Shown here: piece by piece, positions 11,628 through 24,215 of the stretch
Numbering within the stretch: the stretch's first letter is position 1
How the letters are laid out: each line of letters begins with the position of its first letter
DNA from: Clusia tigrina
Lineage: Eukaryota; Arthropoda; Insecta; Diptera; Clusiidae
Length of the DNA stretch: 64,000 nucleotides
Direction of reading: 5' to 3'
NCBI GenBank assembly: GCA_920105625.2
Contig: OV050033.1
Coordinates: 126,665,821 to 126,729,820, forward strand
Program-made: the position numbers and the translations under genes
Notes under the pieces: model-generated
Told to the model about the DNA's origin: nothing
Databases searched by the model: none
The model's input: the letters and a program-made list of their open reading frames with translations, nothing else

Positions 11628-11765
11628 GGGCATGGTCTCAAAAATGCTCGTTTATAGAATCTATTTTTATTCGGGTCGAAGGCCATAGTTGGTAGTGCTC
11701 ATCCCTCCAACCCCTTACTGATATAATTAATTATGATGCAAGGTATAAATTATTATGATGATATA
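11628..11765 (+). mobile_element. SINE body fragment (same family as at 24.0-24.4 kb), tRNA head missing
   Basis: From GGCATGGTCTCAAAAATGCT to the A/T-rich tail, this matches the non-tRNA part of the SINE copy at 24,268-24,385 with scattered differences. Shared landmarks in order: TGGTCTCAAAAA, AGAATCTATTT/AAAATCTATTT, GTCGAAGGCC/GCCGAAAGCC, CTCATCCC/CTCATTCCC, CCCCTTRC and a TAATTA-rich tail. The tRNA-related head is absent, so this is a 5'-truncated copy. Confidence 0.55.
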
Positions 11766-12109
11766 ATAATAGTAATTTTCAGATACATACTTATATCATT
11801 CAAAGTACTTCCTTTCGGGTGCGAGAAAACGGCTCCAACCACCACAACCCACCCGGAGGTACTCATATTTAGCAATATACGAATAAAAAAGTTTATTTTA
11901 AACATATATAGTGAAATCAGCAGATGTGAACACATAAACTGGTTTAACTTCAACCAGTTTTGAGATTTACTTACATAGAATTACCGTACTTCTAGAAGGG
12001 TCTCCTTTAGAATGACTTATAGAAGGATCTCCTCAACAAACTTAGATTATTCTCAGAGTTTTTTCTATGGCCCCGCTTTTAGAGATGGGAGCATCAATGT
12101 ACAGCAATA
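11766..12109. other. No recognisable feature
   Basis: AT-rich. Frames of 76 and 66 codons lie on opposite strands of the same bases and neither is convincing. Confidence 0.4.
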
Positions 12110-12360
12110 TAAAGATGATGATAGTTAATCAAAAGTTATCAATTTTATCAGATATCAGTTTCATCAGGAATTTATGTTATCATCATCAGTTGTCATCATA
12201 ACAGTCGATCAGGTATCATCTTTATCAATTAAATGGAACATAAAATCAGTTATTCATTTTAGGAGATATCAGTTTCATCAGGGTTCATTTTATCATCTTT
12301 AGTTGTTATTATATCAGATAATCAGGTATCATCTTCATCATGCCTAATCATACATACTTC
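12110..12360. repeat. TATCATCA-rich degenerate repeat with a 114-bp duplication
   Basis: The phrase GATATCAGTTTCATCAGG occurs at 12,151 and 12,265, 114 bp apart. The bases after each copy also match (ATCAG, AATCAGGTATCATCTT-type segments). Within the unit, ATCATC and ATCAGG words recur, pointing to an older short-period origin. Confidence 0.7.
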
Positions 12361-12654
12361 ATCATAAGCAACAATTTTGTTGTAGTACTTTACCCCAGTG
12401 CCGATACTGCGACCTAACAGATTTTTTGTGTCACTCTACATTTTGCGTTAGTGCTCCATGTGATCACAACTCTCCGATCTACTATTCCCTATCGGTTTAG
12501 TACTGGTATTTTTCAGTAATGCTATAGCATTTCGTCCGTTTGGTGATGCCAAACCATCCCTATTAAAGTCCTTTTCTACCTAGATGTTCCTTCTAAACAG
12601 TTTATATGTGATGTCTCCATAAATTATAATTGAATTATTATATCAAACTCCTTC

Positions 12655-12807
12655 TATAAAAGACCATGACAAATTTCCTACTGGGGAACATCACACACTG
12701 ACGCCAACTCATCATCAGTCCTCACTTTCGTACCAACCACATTCACCCTCACCCTCTGTCAAATTAGAGCCATTCAAGAAGCGTTTCCATCCAACATTCA
12801 GGTAAAT
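12655..12807 (+). promoter_or_regulatory. Possible TATA promoter followed by a splice-donor-like site
   Basis: TATAAAAG at 12,655-12,662 is followed by a pyrimidine/ACC-rich stretch containing TCAGTC at about 12,715 and then a donor-like CAG/GTAAAT at 12,799-12,807. The arrangement would fit a short non-coding first exon. The initiator is not at the canonical ~30-bp distance and there is no downstream exon I can identify, so this is weak. Confidence 0.12.
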
Positions 12808-15689
12808 GATATATGGAAAGTATTAAGTTTCTGGCTGCAGGCTAATCTCGAAATATTGCATATTCCTCGAGTAGATGGGACTAAAAGGATGGCCACATTG
12901 TGGCAGCACCAATGACAATTGTCACCCAGAGTGAAGTTTAAATTGAAAACGAAATGTGCTTCATGCTTTTCGAGGGCTTCGCTTATTTTACTCGAAACTA
13001 CGAGTGGCGAATTTGCACATTTTCTTGCCGCACTGTGGGTGGGTGCGTGGGTGCGGGGGAATGGAAAACTATATGGCAAGCATTGTGAAAGCCTACAAAG
13101 GAAGTAAAACTGCACGAACCGAACTACGGCACAGAGTCAGACAAACAGAGTGAGTTGAAGAGACAGTCAGACAAAAACACAACGGAAGAAGAAAATATGA
13201 AAAAATAACAACGAAAACTGAACAGAAAAAGTGCAGCTGGCTGCTGGTAGGGAGGGAGAGGTAGGGCTCGTTGCAGTGCGCAAACCCAATGCATGTGGGT
13301 GCAGTCCCCAGCACGAGTCTACCACATTTTTGTAAGCCTATTATGCAATTTGTTTTGCTGGTGGGTTTCATTTTTACGAGTATTTTATTTTATTTTCATA
13401 ATGCGGTTGCTTTTATTTGTGTGGTTGTCATATTGATTTTATATTAAAAATGTCACAATGATACATTCCCGTCAGTTGAGTTGACATAATTCGCCTTACA
13501 TGGGCTTGGTGGTAGTAGGTGTGTTTTGCTTTCCGTCTTACTGCACTCTGGGCTGTAGGCAGTTTATGATGATTTTTGAAAGTTAGGTTGATATTTTCAA
13601 AAATGTAAACAAAAAGAAGGGAATAATAAAATCGATTAGAGAGCAAAATTTATTGGAAGAGAGTGTTTTCCCAATTGGAATTGCTGGTTGCAACATTCTA
13701 CTCAAATGGTATTAGAAAAAATTGATTGCTTTTTCGTAGATTCCTACTCAAGGCTATAAATGCCATGAAAGTATGTATTCTGAGCTAACAATATTAGAAT
13801 CATCAATCAAAATGTTGAAAGAATGACTCGCACTCCTTTAGAAGGCTTCTACTAAGTCAATGGATGCCGTTGCATGCGAAGCGGTTTTGAAAGTGTTCTT
13901 CTGTAATAGCACAAAATTACTAAGTGTGGTTTAAATTATATGAAGTCCAATCTGATAATTTCTGGCATATGGTGACTTCCATGTGTACTGCAGGTGGAAT
14001 TGTGCCTTTTACTCATAACCTAACCACGTCTATTAGAATGTGTGTAGGTAAACGTACCAAGAAAGGATGACGAGTTAAAAATCAGTTTTCTGAAAGACCC
14101 GCTGAGATTCTCTGAAATATTTTCACCCTTTCATATTTCAAAAAATTCCATAACAACATTTTATTATATTTCTAGCTGACGAAGTTTTGGAACCATTATA
14201 ATCTACTATATTAAAATTACAATGCTTCGGCTCTTGATGTCGATATAGTACTTAATAACTCACAAAGTCTTCTTTATTGCTGTTCATTGACGTTTCATTC
14301 TTTTTTCCCGAACTTCAATATTGTACAATAATCTAGTATTGAAAAACTATGGCATTCTTATTGCATGTTCTAAAGGGAAAATCTATGTAGAGATTTTGAA
14401 ATTCCCCCGCTTAAGCTGATAATGGTTTACCCTGAATTTCTTGTTCATATTACTTAGCAAAATATTCTCCAAAAATTACCTGCTCTTGTACATATCTCAC
14501 AAATAACAGAAAACAACATTTCAGAAACTATCGTAAATGAAATACCATTGAAACTTATACATTTTGTTTAAACACATCTCATACTCCCTTACTCCTCTCC
14601 TTCAGCCAGTTAGCCAAATAACTCTTCAAATTTCCTGTTGCTGAAGCAGGATACGAGTACCTCAAGTATAGCAATGCAAACTTAATGCGATTTCATTTTA
14701 AATTTCCTTTGCCAACCAGTTCCGAGACAAACCCCCTTCACGCTCTAAATTGCTTTTTCACAATTTTTCCATTCACATCCTGAACCGGATCTGTTGCTTC
14801 TTCCATTATTGCTTTATTTTAAACCAATTACTCTCACAATTTCGGGATTAGGCAAAGCATTCAAGTGGCAAATTCAAAAGTTGAGAAGGATGCCTGTTTA
14901 CACACCAGGCCGTTTATGTATTTTTGCATTTGAAACGGCTAATAAAGGAATTTACTGCCCACCTTTTTGTCTACTGCACTAATGTGATCACTTGGGAGGG
15001 TGCTGAAAAAAGGATTAGCACAAATCCTTCTCCTCACAAAATATGGAAAACCCTTCGAAAGCAAAATAAAAAAAGATGTTGACATTTATGTAACAGTAAC
15101 TCAAAGAAGGGGCTGAAGAGCCCATGAAACAATCGTCCAGGCAATCGTCCCTTCTGTTGTGGGGTGAGGACTCCAGTTCATAGACAAATGCCGGGCATAT
15201 AAGCCAAATAAATTTAAGGCGATTTGTCAATGTGGGTGACCTTTTTTCGAAGGAAAACAAAAAAAAATTACTGAATGAAAAATTACCGTCAATTTATGCA
15301 AGTTTAAACGGTTTTATTTCAAAAAGGAGCGATGTAAATGGGGATAAAATCATATCAGGAGAAGTCGTCACAGAAAACACGGCAAGTCAGGCATTAAATC
15401 AATGGAAACGAACAGAAACACAATGAATAAAAAATCAAATGAAAGAGGCGTGCAATTGGAGAATTCCTGGGGGTTGGAAGCCTCCTAACCCGAAAAGAAG
15501 GAATGACTTTATATTTTCAACGAAATAAACAAGTATCCGACAATAAATGTACTTTAGGAACCGAAACCCCCCTCTGAAACCGAAGACACCCTTCTGGGTG
15601 CGGCACTGAACCTTTACACACATTTAGAACGGTCCAGATTTTCGAAATTCTCCGAACTATGTTCATGCTAGTGTTTTATTGCCGGAAAT
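12808..15689. other. No recognisable gene
   Basis: Mixed AT-rich sequence with a slightly GC-richer patch at 12,900-13,380. The frames there overlap on both strands, several start at non-ATG codons, and none has a recognisable domain. 14,794-14,982 is open but unremarkable. Confidence 0.4.
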
Positions 15690-16145
15690 GATTGTTTATG
15701 CATATTTTAAGTTGGCGTCGAAGATTTCCTTTTTTACGAGCGGAATGTTCAGATCGTTGTGAATGTTGGTATTCTTTATGAACCAAGGTGCGCCAGTAAT
15801 GGTTCTTAAAATTGTGGACTGTGCTCTTTGTATCAATTCCATATTAGAGTTGCTTGCGCTGCCCCACAACTGGCTACCGTAAGTCCAAATTGGTTTTATA
15901 ATGGTTTTGTACAGGAGTGTTTTGTATTCTAGGCTCAACCTTGAATTTTTGTGCATGAGCCAATTTGCTTTCAAAGTCATTGGTTTTTTTTTTGCTTCGA
16001 TATGGCGCTTCCAGGTCAAACGTGAGTCAAGATGAATTCCTAGGTACTTCACCTCCTTTGCTTGTGGAATAGGAACGTTATTTAGTTTTATGGCTGGACA
16101 TGTACCTTTTTTATAGTAAAGGTAATATGCGTACTTTTTGATTCG
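15690..16145 (-). pseudogene. Jockey-clade LINE reverse transcriptase C-terminal fragment
   Basis: The minus strand encodes the region just after the RT catalytic core of Jockey-type ORF2. Landmarks in order: NESKSTHITFTIKK; CPAIKLNNVPIPQAKEVKYL; GIHLDSRLTW; LLYKTIIKPIWTYGSQLWGS; and a block ending LKYA before the stop at 15,696-15,698. In the family this region follows the F/YADD box. The N-terminal part is out of frame with the rest because of a length change in the T-run at 16,107-16,112. The endonuclease, the RT core and the final C-terminus are missing. It may belong to the same clade as the Gag relic at 0.8-1.56 kb, but nothing links the two copies. Confidence 0.85.
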
Positions 16146-17220
16146 TTAACGTTAATTCGTCATGCTTCTTTTGAGAATCCTCTGGATGATCATTTCCTAG
16201 AGGGGATTCTTTTTCTACAGAAAAGATTGGAAAAGTTTATTCAGCCTATCTGAGACTAACTATTTGTCTTTATTCTGATACAAGCAACTTTTCACCCCGT
16301 CCTCGTTCGAGTCAGAGTATATAATTATGTCCCGAGAAACACGAGGAAGTTCTCTGAGAGCATCGAAAGAACACTCTCTGTCAGCAACCCATTGATTCCT
16401 AATGAGAGCTAGGGCAATATTAATTTCTAGGTCGAAGACGAAAAATAGACGAGTTTGAGAATACTTTGTGATAGAATTATACTAAGCCTGCTATCAATAG
16501 TATTCAAGGTAGACGAATTGTAACTGTGTATTTATATTGGGCAATGGGTGCGTGCAGCTGTAACTATCAGGTCTTCAAAGGAGCATAATCAAATTTGTAG
16601 TTAACCGTTCATATTCGGAAACTGAATAAAAAGCCTGTTTCAGTGAATGAGTTATCAAAAAATTCATAGACTTTTGTAGACTTCTGTCTATAGTGCAAGA
16701 TCTGAATATTTTATTGGCGTATTGATTATCTAGATGAGAAAGAGTGTCGCTGTATCGCACAATAGTTGACGTAATACCAGAGACTTCGTACAAAAATTTT
16801 AGTTCGAAAGATGGGACATTCAAGTTATAAAGTTTACTTGAATTGCTGAACAATGAACAGATAAATTTATACTCTACTGGAGAAATTCTTGAGTTTTTTT
16901 GTGTACGAAACCATTCCTATTCGAACTCATGAAGAAATCAGCTAAAATCAAAGCACAGAAGCAACAAGTGAAGCGTGGAAAAACAGGCTCAGTGCAACGT
17001 CAGAAATGAGTGAAAAACGAACACACATAAAAACAGAGTAAAATGAAAAGGAAAAATTCATGTCACCTAAAAAAGAAACCAAGAAAAAAACTGCCAACAG
17101 GCTTCCAACTCCTGACAATCTTGGCCAGAAACACCAAACACGAAAAGGTAAAAAAACACACCTTAGCAAGGCCCACGGTCTAGAAGCCAATCAGAAGGAG
17201 TGAAGTGTAAAGCAAAGCTA
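16146..17220. other. No recognisable feature
   Basis: AT-rich. The minus-strand frames at 16,575-16,853 and 16,948-17,190 have no family resemblance. Confidence 0.4.
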
Positions 17221-18060
17221 ATGAAAATTGATTAGCGGCAGCAACGCCGACAACAACAGCAACAATCACAACCGAGACAAAGCAGCCACAGTAGCCGTAC
17301 GTGGCAGCAAAAGAACGTGCCTCAATGGAACGCTGGCACACCAACTCGGCCTCCGCTCAGCGAACGTTGAAAATATTAGCAAAAGCAACACCAAAAGCAG
17401 CAACAGGAGAACCTGATTGTTCAACTTCCCCTATGCCGGCCTCTCTACTCCGCCTCTGTCTAACTGCCCCTCTTCAGAGACACAAGCGTTCGGGCACACT
17501 TTGTCTGCCCAACAACAACGCAGGCAACCAGACAGCCAGACCAGTGCAGCCGAGTTCAGTGCATTGGCCACGAAAAGCCACCAGCAGTGTCCAGTTTAGA
17601 CACCGAGCCGTGCCAATGTGCCGCAGTGGCACTGGCGGCACGAAGACTTTTCAACCGGTTTCCGCCTGGTGCAAGTGGGCACCTTCGTTGCCTACTCTAT
17701 CGATATTGCGGCGCAGCCCGTTGTGTTTACTTCATCATTAGCACCATCATCATAAACATCGTCATAAACATCATTATCACCAACATTATGATTGTTGTCA
17801 TCATTATCAGCTCCACCATCATCGTTATAATCGCGTGCTTGTTGCTATGTTGCAAGTATGTGTGTTATTTATACATTGATTTGCTTCTGCTTCTGTGCTG
17901 TATCTGTTGTTGTTGTTGCTGATTTGGTTGCTCGTGTTGTTGTTGTTGTTGTTCTCCTGTGTATTAATTATTTATGAAGCGTCTGGCATCGGCTGCGGCA
18001 GGTACTTCATACAAAAGTCATTATTGCTGTTGTTGCTGTTTCTTTTGTTGTAATTAATTT
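17221..18060 (+). other. GC-richer CAG/CAA (opa)-rich block, possible untranslated exon or regulatory DNA
   Basis: Composition changes sharply. 17,228-17,600 is rich in CAG, CAA and GCA triplets, 17,730-17,830 is built of ATCATCATAA/ACATCRTC words, and 17,880-18,060 carries TTG/CTG triplet runs. Three frames are open at once (up to 146 codons, 17,301-17,741), which points to triplet-repeat composition more than to a single protein. In flies such blocks are common in long 5' UTRs, introns and enhancers of developmental genes. No start, splice or domain evidence lets me call a gene. Confidence 0.35.
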
Positions 18061-18331
18061 TTAATTAACTTGTTGAATAATTTGGCGCTCGTCTGCGGCG
18101 CTTAGCCGTGAGGCGGGTAGGTACGAATAACTCCTTCAGACTGAATTTTAATTCGGTGATTTTGCAGCTAAGTTGGGCCTTAGTCGCATTAAGACATGAT
18201 TGAATAACTGAGATAACTATGCAAATGTGGGGCAAAGTGAGATTTGTTGGCGTGCGAAGTTATGCGATCACAAGTTGTCATGTGCGGGAGCCAGGTCATT
18301 GTCGTTAATCTTTTTACCAATATAGTTCATT

Positions 18332-18400
18332 AATTATCTCCAGTTTAGGTAATCAATTATTTCCAGTTTAGTTAATCAATTACATCCAGCTTAAGACGAC
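18332..18400. repeat. Three 23-bp tandem units
   Basis: AATTATCTCCAGTTTAGGTA-type units begin at 18,332, 18,355 and 18,378 with a constant 23-bp period and a few substitutions. Confidence 0.8.
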
Positions 18401-18699
18401 GAGTAGTCAGGAAAATTGACTCTTTTGTGAGGGCAGAAGAAGTACATATAAAGGAGACGCTGTTTAGTTATCTGTCAGTAAGCGAGTATCCAATGTGAAA
18501 TAGAAATCCACCAAATAGAAATATATAAAGAACCAAATACACCAAATACAATGCTATATATATCATATTTTATATAGAACTGATATGACAAATTCTGAAT
18601 ATTTAAATATATTATATTATTTTCTTAGTTATAAAGCGAATATAAAGGCAGACTTAATGATAGTCGTTCTAAAGGTAACAATAGACTGGATTAAGAACT

Positions 18700-19245
18700 A
18701 TGATGTTTATGAAAGAGTTGTTGGTGCATTTTTGAACTCGCAAACGACTTTAATATACTCAAACAGTGGTGTTCCATACCTATAATGTAGCCATAGACTG
18801 CAGAACACTTTGAATAATTGGTTAAAACTCGTTACATTTTTTTGTAGGAGTACCGGAACATATAGTCGTGACAGGTGAGAACTGTTGGAAACATAGTTAG
18901 GAAGAATACTGGGTTGCAACATCTTCCAGATAAGGGACTTCAAAAATACTTGGATTTTCCAAAGTCGAAAGAAAACAAATTCCAGATAGAGTGGCGAAAT
19001 GTGTAGCAAAAAATCGTATTGATTGAATGGCGAGAAATATACTCAGAATAGCTGGGTTTAAACATTTAATTTAGCACAAGTTACAGGAGTGAGGTGAAAC
19101 TTGGAGACCATGCAGTGCACTCACTGAACCTATAATGTTAAAGATACTGGTGCCAGAGATTTTCCTCGGAAAACATTGCTCTCAATTTATTCACCTTGCA
19201 AGCCTTTCAAACATTGTTAAAAGAGACCTCTGGGGAAATCAGACA
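18700..19245 (+). pseudogene. Strongly decayed LINE ORF2 end (RNase H to C-terminus), I/R1 type
   Basis: In shifting frames the plus strand reads LIYSNSG near 18,750, RLQNTLNNWLKL near 18,795, GVPEHIVVTGEN near 18,855, and FLGKHCSQFIHLASLSN near 19,165. In this order they resemble the RNase H core (IYSDS, Ln, WVPGHxGIxGNE) and the region after the C-terminal zinc motif of I/R1-type LINEs. Frameshifts and stops separate every block, so it is long dead. The similarity is weak and by eye only. Confidence 0.3.
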
Positions 19246-19289
19246 CAGAACTCACTGTCTTCACAAGATTTAAATACAAGGACTCCAGA

Positions 19290-19680
19290 TACCAGAGATG
19301 TCTATCAAGAAACTTTTCAACGGAACTCCCTGTAATTCATAAAGAAATTTTCCACTGAATTCATTGATCTTACTTACGACTCTTAAAAACCTGGTTGCCT
19401 GAGCCGTTTGCTTAGAAACTTACTGACATTACAAGTTTTAATCACACGAACTCCAGAGATCTTTATCGGGAAACATTCCAAACGATTACAACTTATGGAA
19501 TCATGGGCGTCTCTATCAGGAATCTTTTCACTCCACTTACTGTAATTACAAATATTATAACGCGGGTGTCTTTATCGCGAAACATTCATCTGAACTTACT
19601 GATCATTAAAGTCCTGAAAAGAGTACTAGAGATCTTGATCTGGACATCATCCACTGAATTCAATGACTTTATTAAATACA
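19290..19680. repeat. Degenerate repeat, ~50-64-bp spacing
   Basis: The phrase GAGATCTTTATCGGGAAACATT and variants (GTCTCTATCAGG, GTCTTTATCGCG, ATCTTGATCTGG) recur near 19,299, 19,459, 19,509, 19,568 and 19,632. Each is followed by an ACTTACTG-ATTA-type segment. Units are very diverged. Confidence 0.5.
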
Positions 19681-22600
19681 GTTGTTAGCGCACTTCAACA
19701 GGAATCCGTCGCTGCTCAGACCTATAGAACTCCGGACAGGGACAGTCACATACAGTATTGTAAACGAAATCTTAACCTGATCTTAACTTCACATATACTC
19801 GAAAGATTTACAGAAGATTTACGTGTATTATATTCGAAAAGAAAACAGGTCATGCAAAATAAGACCTGGTTGATAAGGTGAGGAATATAAGTATAGGAAA
19901 CATATATGTATGTATGAAGACAGGTATGATGTAGATTGTAAAGGAATACGTCGAGGCTGCACTGGAACTTTTAGGGAGTCAAATACGAAATGCTTATATG
20001 GAGGAGGATACTCTCAAATATAAACTGTTGAGTCTACATAGTAATATATCCCGAAGGACTTCAGGTTCCGCAAATTTTAAATTGGGTTAAATATTTCAGA
20101 GATATTTCTGAATTCAAAATTAAAAGTATTTTCTTGAAATGTGTGGATACTACAAATCTGAGGAGCTCAACAACAAACCACCTGTTCCATGCTTTTGTTT
20201 TATTTCAGGATAAGTTTGAGGCTCTGATTGGAGGTTAACAATAAGGAGAAAAGTCTCTATTAGAAGGAGAAGAAAGTCCTCTCATAGTAAAAGGAGAAAG
20301 CCTTCAAACAAGTTGATAGCGACAATATACCAGACGTTCCAATATTTCTGTGATTGATATGAGGGATCATGGTAGCATATATTTCTAATTCGGTGAGCTT
20401 CTTGTTAATGAAAATGCATTTATAATATCATTGATTAGTCTACGAAGCAAGTTGGGATGTTGCGGTAGCTTCCTTTGACACTACAATTCTCTTAACTCCA
20501 ATTCTATTTGCTCCCTAGAACGTTATTTCTTTGGCCTCTAGGGAGCTGTCCACACTCGTATCGATATCACCTTGCTTTGCACTGGGCACGGCATATTCTT
20601 CTAAAAGTATTTTGAACTTTGTGTTAATTGAAGCCTTTTGTTAAACTTTAAAAACAAGTAAATTTATATGTAAATACGCACAAATATTAAAAGAACAAAA
20701 AATTATTACGGAAGCATTTGTAAGGAATTGAATTAATTCCACAACCAAATTCAAATTTTATGTAAAAATTCAGATGACTTCATTTTGGCTGCGCGGTATG
20801 CGTGGATTAAGATTTAGAATGGTACTGGAAATATCTACGCACAATGCTTTAACGTTAGTCCGGGCAATAATTAAAACTAAGTTATCATCAAAATTCACAG
20901 ACGTGAATTTCTATAAATATAATTCAAGGGAATTAGACAAAGTTGAAGAAAATAAATGATGATTCACGGCTAAAGTAAAATAAAAACTAATCACATTGAA
21001 GCTGAGATCAGAAATTTAATTTGCTGCCATGAATCAAGTGGATGCCGTTCATCTGGATTCCGTACGTTCTGTATCGGAAATAACGATTGCAGGCGATTTC
21101 GGGGCATGAAGTGAGAGTTTGAAATAAAATAAACTGAGAAACAGAGAAAACCCTCCAGTGCATTGAAAGATGTGATAGAAGCCAGAGACACATATCAGAG
21201 ACCTGCACACTCCCGAAAGTGGACTGGACTTGGTCTCCTCACAACTACACCCTAGGGAAATGGGGAATTTTATATGAATATAGTGATAGTGATTATGTTC
21301 GTAATTATCCCAAGAGAGTAATAGAGTTACTCTATATGCAGGGGCTACGGTTAACACCTGAAAAGCTGCCTAAGCAGATTATTGGAAGCCGTGAGACAAA
21401 TTCCTGTATGAGAATAAGTTGTACCACCTTCATATTACTTCAATATTGGGAGTACAATGTTTAGAATAGAGGAGTTTCACAGATGGTCGGCCGTGTTGAT
21501 CTCATCTAACTATTTAAAGTAATTGGGCGTTAATTATCATTGTAAAGCCGTATAACATTCCATCGACAAGAATGTTTCAAAGTCGGACATTATCATTGCT
21601 CTCAATGATAAATCAATGGTTTATGTAAATGCTGATAATTTGTTCACAATCAATAACAACAAAGGCAACAACTTCATATTGACAATTTTCACATTGTTTC
21701 TTTATTGCTCTCATCTAAGTTCATAAAACTCATTTCTCTGACAATACTCCACCGATGTGGATAATAAATTTCACGCTCTCAGCTCATTTTTAACGCATTT
21801 TATTAACTAATTAAGAGTTTATTTAATACTTTAACTTCATATAAAGAAGACTAAATGTGCAATTAAGTGAATAAATTATTGAGCTAATTAGCATAAGTCG
21901 CACCGAACACCCCGCATGCGGTACTACGTGAGCGTACTCTGCAGTATGTTTCTTGGCAGGTGCCTTAGGGAAGTGGATTTTTAATTGCAATACGATTTCA
22001 TATCTTTGGAATAAAATAGTATAAAGTTGTGTAGTTTGGGGAGAAATTTCAAAATGAAAGCGTGCTTCTATTGTTTGTACAAAGAAAGATGTGGAAAACC
22101 AAGGACCTGTAGCGGTCGAGGTGAATAGGGATGCAATGCTGATAGTCATCGGGGATTGATGGATACCAAGTATATACCACTTGTTGGATATAGCTGAGAA
22201 TTTCGAAGCAGCCTTTAAAAATATGGTTTGAATCATAAACAAACTTGGTTCGATATTACGTAAGCCTTCTCTTAGATTTTGGAAGCACTTATTGACCTAC
22301 CTTCGTAATAATTTGCAGCATTCATTGTTAGTAACGTGAGGGTACTGCTGATTCTCAAAACCCCAATGCTGCCAGAACAAAATATTACATCTTTCGAAGC
22401 TACTCAGAATTAGATATGACGGTCTATTTCAGTCGACTAGATCACTCAATTGAGTACATATCAATGATTAGAGACGATTGTTTAGTTGAGTCTATTAGAT
22501 CGATCAATTGAATATATATGAATGACTCGTTATAAGATCCCTTCAATTCATTGAAATCAGTTATTCATAATCGGTCAGAGACTACACTAATTCAGGGGCT

Positions 22601-23245
22601 CCAATTAGTGTTTTGCTTTCAGTTCAAAGAATTGGGACTGGAATAAACCAAGCTCCACATCAATCATTTTATATGATCTGGCCAATAAAGACAATTACAC
22701 TTGAAGCAGTGCACAGATCTCCTCAGCTTTAACGCTATACTCCATGCTCAGTATCCATATTGTTTCCTGGATTGGAAGGGATGTGGAAATCTTCCAAAGA
22801 CACCCCAGAAGTGTTGGATTTCCATCTAATACAACTGCCGGTTTCTTCTTATTTTACTTCACAGATGGAAGATGAGGGTTAAGATGATCATAGCCTCCTT
22901 TGTATTGACTCACTAATGAGGATCTCCCCCAGTCCATATGTTGACGGTATTTATCATTGAGGTATTGGTGAAACATCCCCCAGGGCATTTCTTTGGCGAC
23001 TAAAGCTTGTGCTGCACGATGTTGTCCGCCTTAATAAGCACTCGTTACACACCCTGTCGGATCTGACAGTTCTCTATATTGGGAAAAAAAGGAAGATAAG
23101 TTCAATATCATGGGTAAAAGAAGAAAGCATGTCCAAAGTCTCTTTTATCTCTCTGGCTCCATTTCTGAGTAGCTGTACATACCTGTGCAGATACTCAGGT
23201 TCTCTTTGGTTCAGCATAGTATCCATGAAGAGAGAAACAGAACGA
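19681..23245. other. No recognisable gene; minor repeats
   Basis: AT-rich. Two related ~60-bp segments at about 22,434 and 22,492 share AGATC-RMTCAATTGARTAYATAT. The minus-strand frame at 21,823-22,242 (true ATG near 22,236, about 137 codons) has no recognisable motif. Nothing else is supportable. Confidence 0.35.
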
Positions 23246-23370
23246 TTGAGATTGAAACGGTTCCAATGGCTCGAAAAGACTGTGCTTGAAATGGTTCCAA
23301 AAGTTCGAAAAGGTTGCGATTGAAACGGTACCGATGGCTTGGAATGATTGTGATTGAAATGTTCCTATTG
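23246..23370. repeat. 34-bp tandem repeat, four units
   Basis: ATTGAAACGGTTCCAATGGC-type units begin at 23,251, 23,285, 23,319 and 23,353, a constant 34-bp period. Each has a GGCTCGAAAAG-like middle segment. Confidence 0.85.
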
Positions 23371-24027
23371 TCTGGATACGGTTCGTACTTATTTCAAAAT
23401 CTGCGCTAGTTCATGTTCCGCTCTAAATCATTGAATAAATGGATTATTTACTCATTCGTTCGTTAAGACCGGTTTGTGCGTGAATGTTATCTGGAAGCCC
23501 TATGTCCACCCTTTAGTAAGTGTTCAAATCTTTGCAGTGGAGCTATTTTGAGAGTCTTATAAAATGCATTTATAAGATAGTTGGTATTCTAAAGTACTGT
23601 CTATTAAGTTGTTTTCTAAGCACTAAGCTTTCTTAAGCGGTCACAGACTTTGCACCTAACAGCAGAACAGGAGGGTCTTACATACTTGTAGTTTAGTCGG
23701 TCTTCTAAAGGACTGGTTATTAACTTCGTTATCTAAGACCTCAGAAGATGCGGTTACCAAAGGTGATTCTCTGCGTGACTTCCACACTATCATTCAGCAC
23801 CGTATCAGTTCACAGGAAGTATCTTTTTATTATATTTGCTGAAAGGTTCACAAACATTTGAAAAAATATGCCATGAAGCTTTTTGGACTTGTGTGAAGTC
23901 GCTGAAATCTCTACCATTATTATCTATATGATCAGTTAAAAAAATTATATTTGAATGGTGAAGACGGCAGCACAGAACCTTCCCTTCTCCAGGATGGAGA
24001 TACTTTATATGACAATAGGACTCATTG

Positions 24028-24215
24028 AGCTAATGGTATGCATGTTGGTCCTGCAGTCGTAGGATCTTGGGTTCGATTTACGCCTAGAACAATGTTTCCA
24101 AATGCTTTTTCTAAATCAAATTTTGTGCGAGTCCTTAGTCTTGTTAGGGATCTTAGTTTCTAGAACTCATGTTCCCAAACCCTTGCAGGCATTACTCAGT
24201 ATTGTATGAGATAGT
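24028..24215 (+). mobile_element. tRNA-derived SINE, copy 1
   Basis: The head carries an A-box-like CTAATGGTATGCATG and a B-box-like GGGTTCGATTTACG at about 24,068, the internal RNA polymerase III promoter arrangement of a tRNA. The body then reads TTTCCAAATGCTTTTTCTAA and ends GTTCCCAAACCCTTGCAG, both matching copy 2. Lying head-to-tail with copy 2 suggests one inserted into or beside the other's tail. No target duplication is clear. Confidence 0.65.

Noticed and set aside
17301..17741. 146-codon frame
   Set aside because: Triplet-repeat composition leaves three frames open at once; no domain and no clear exon structure.
21823..22242. ~137-codon minus-strand frame
   Set aside because: Within the range expected by chance in this much sequence, and no motif.
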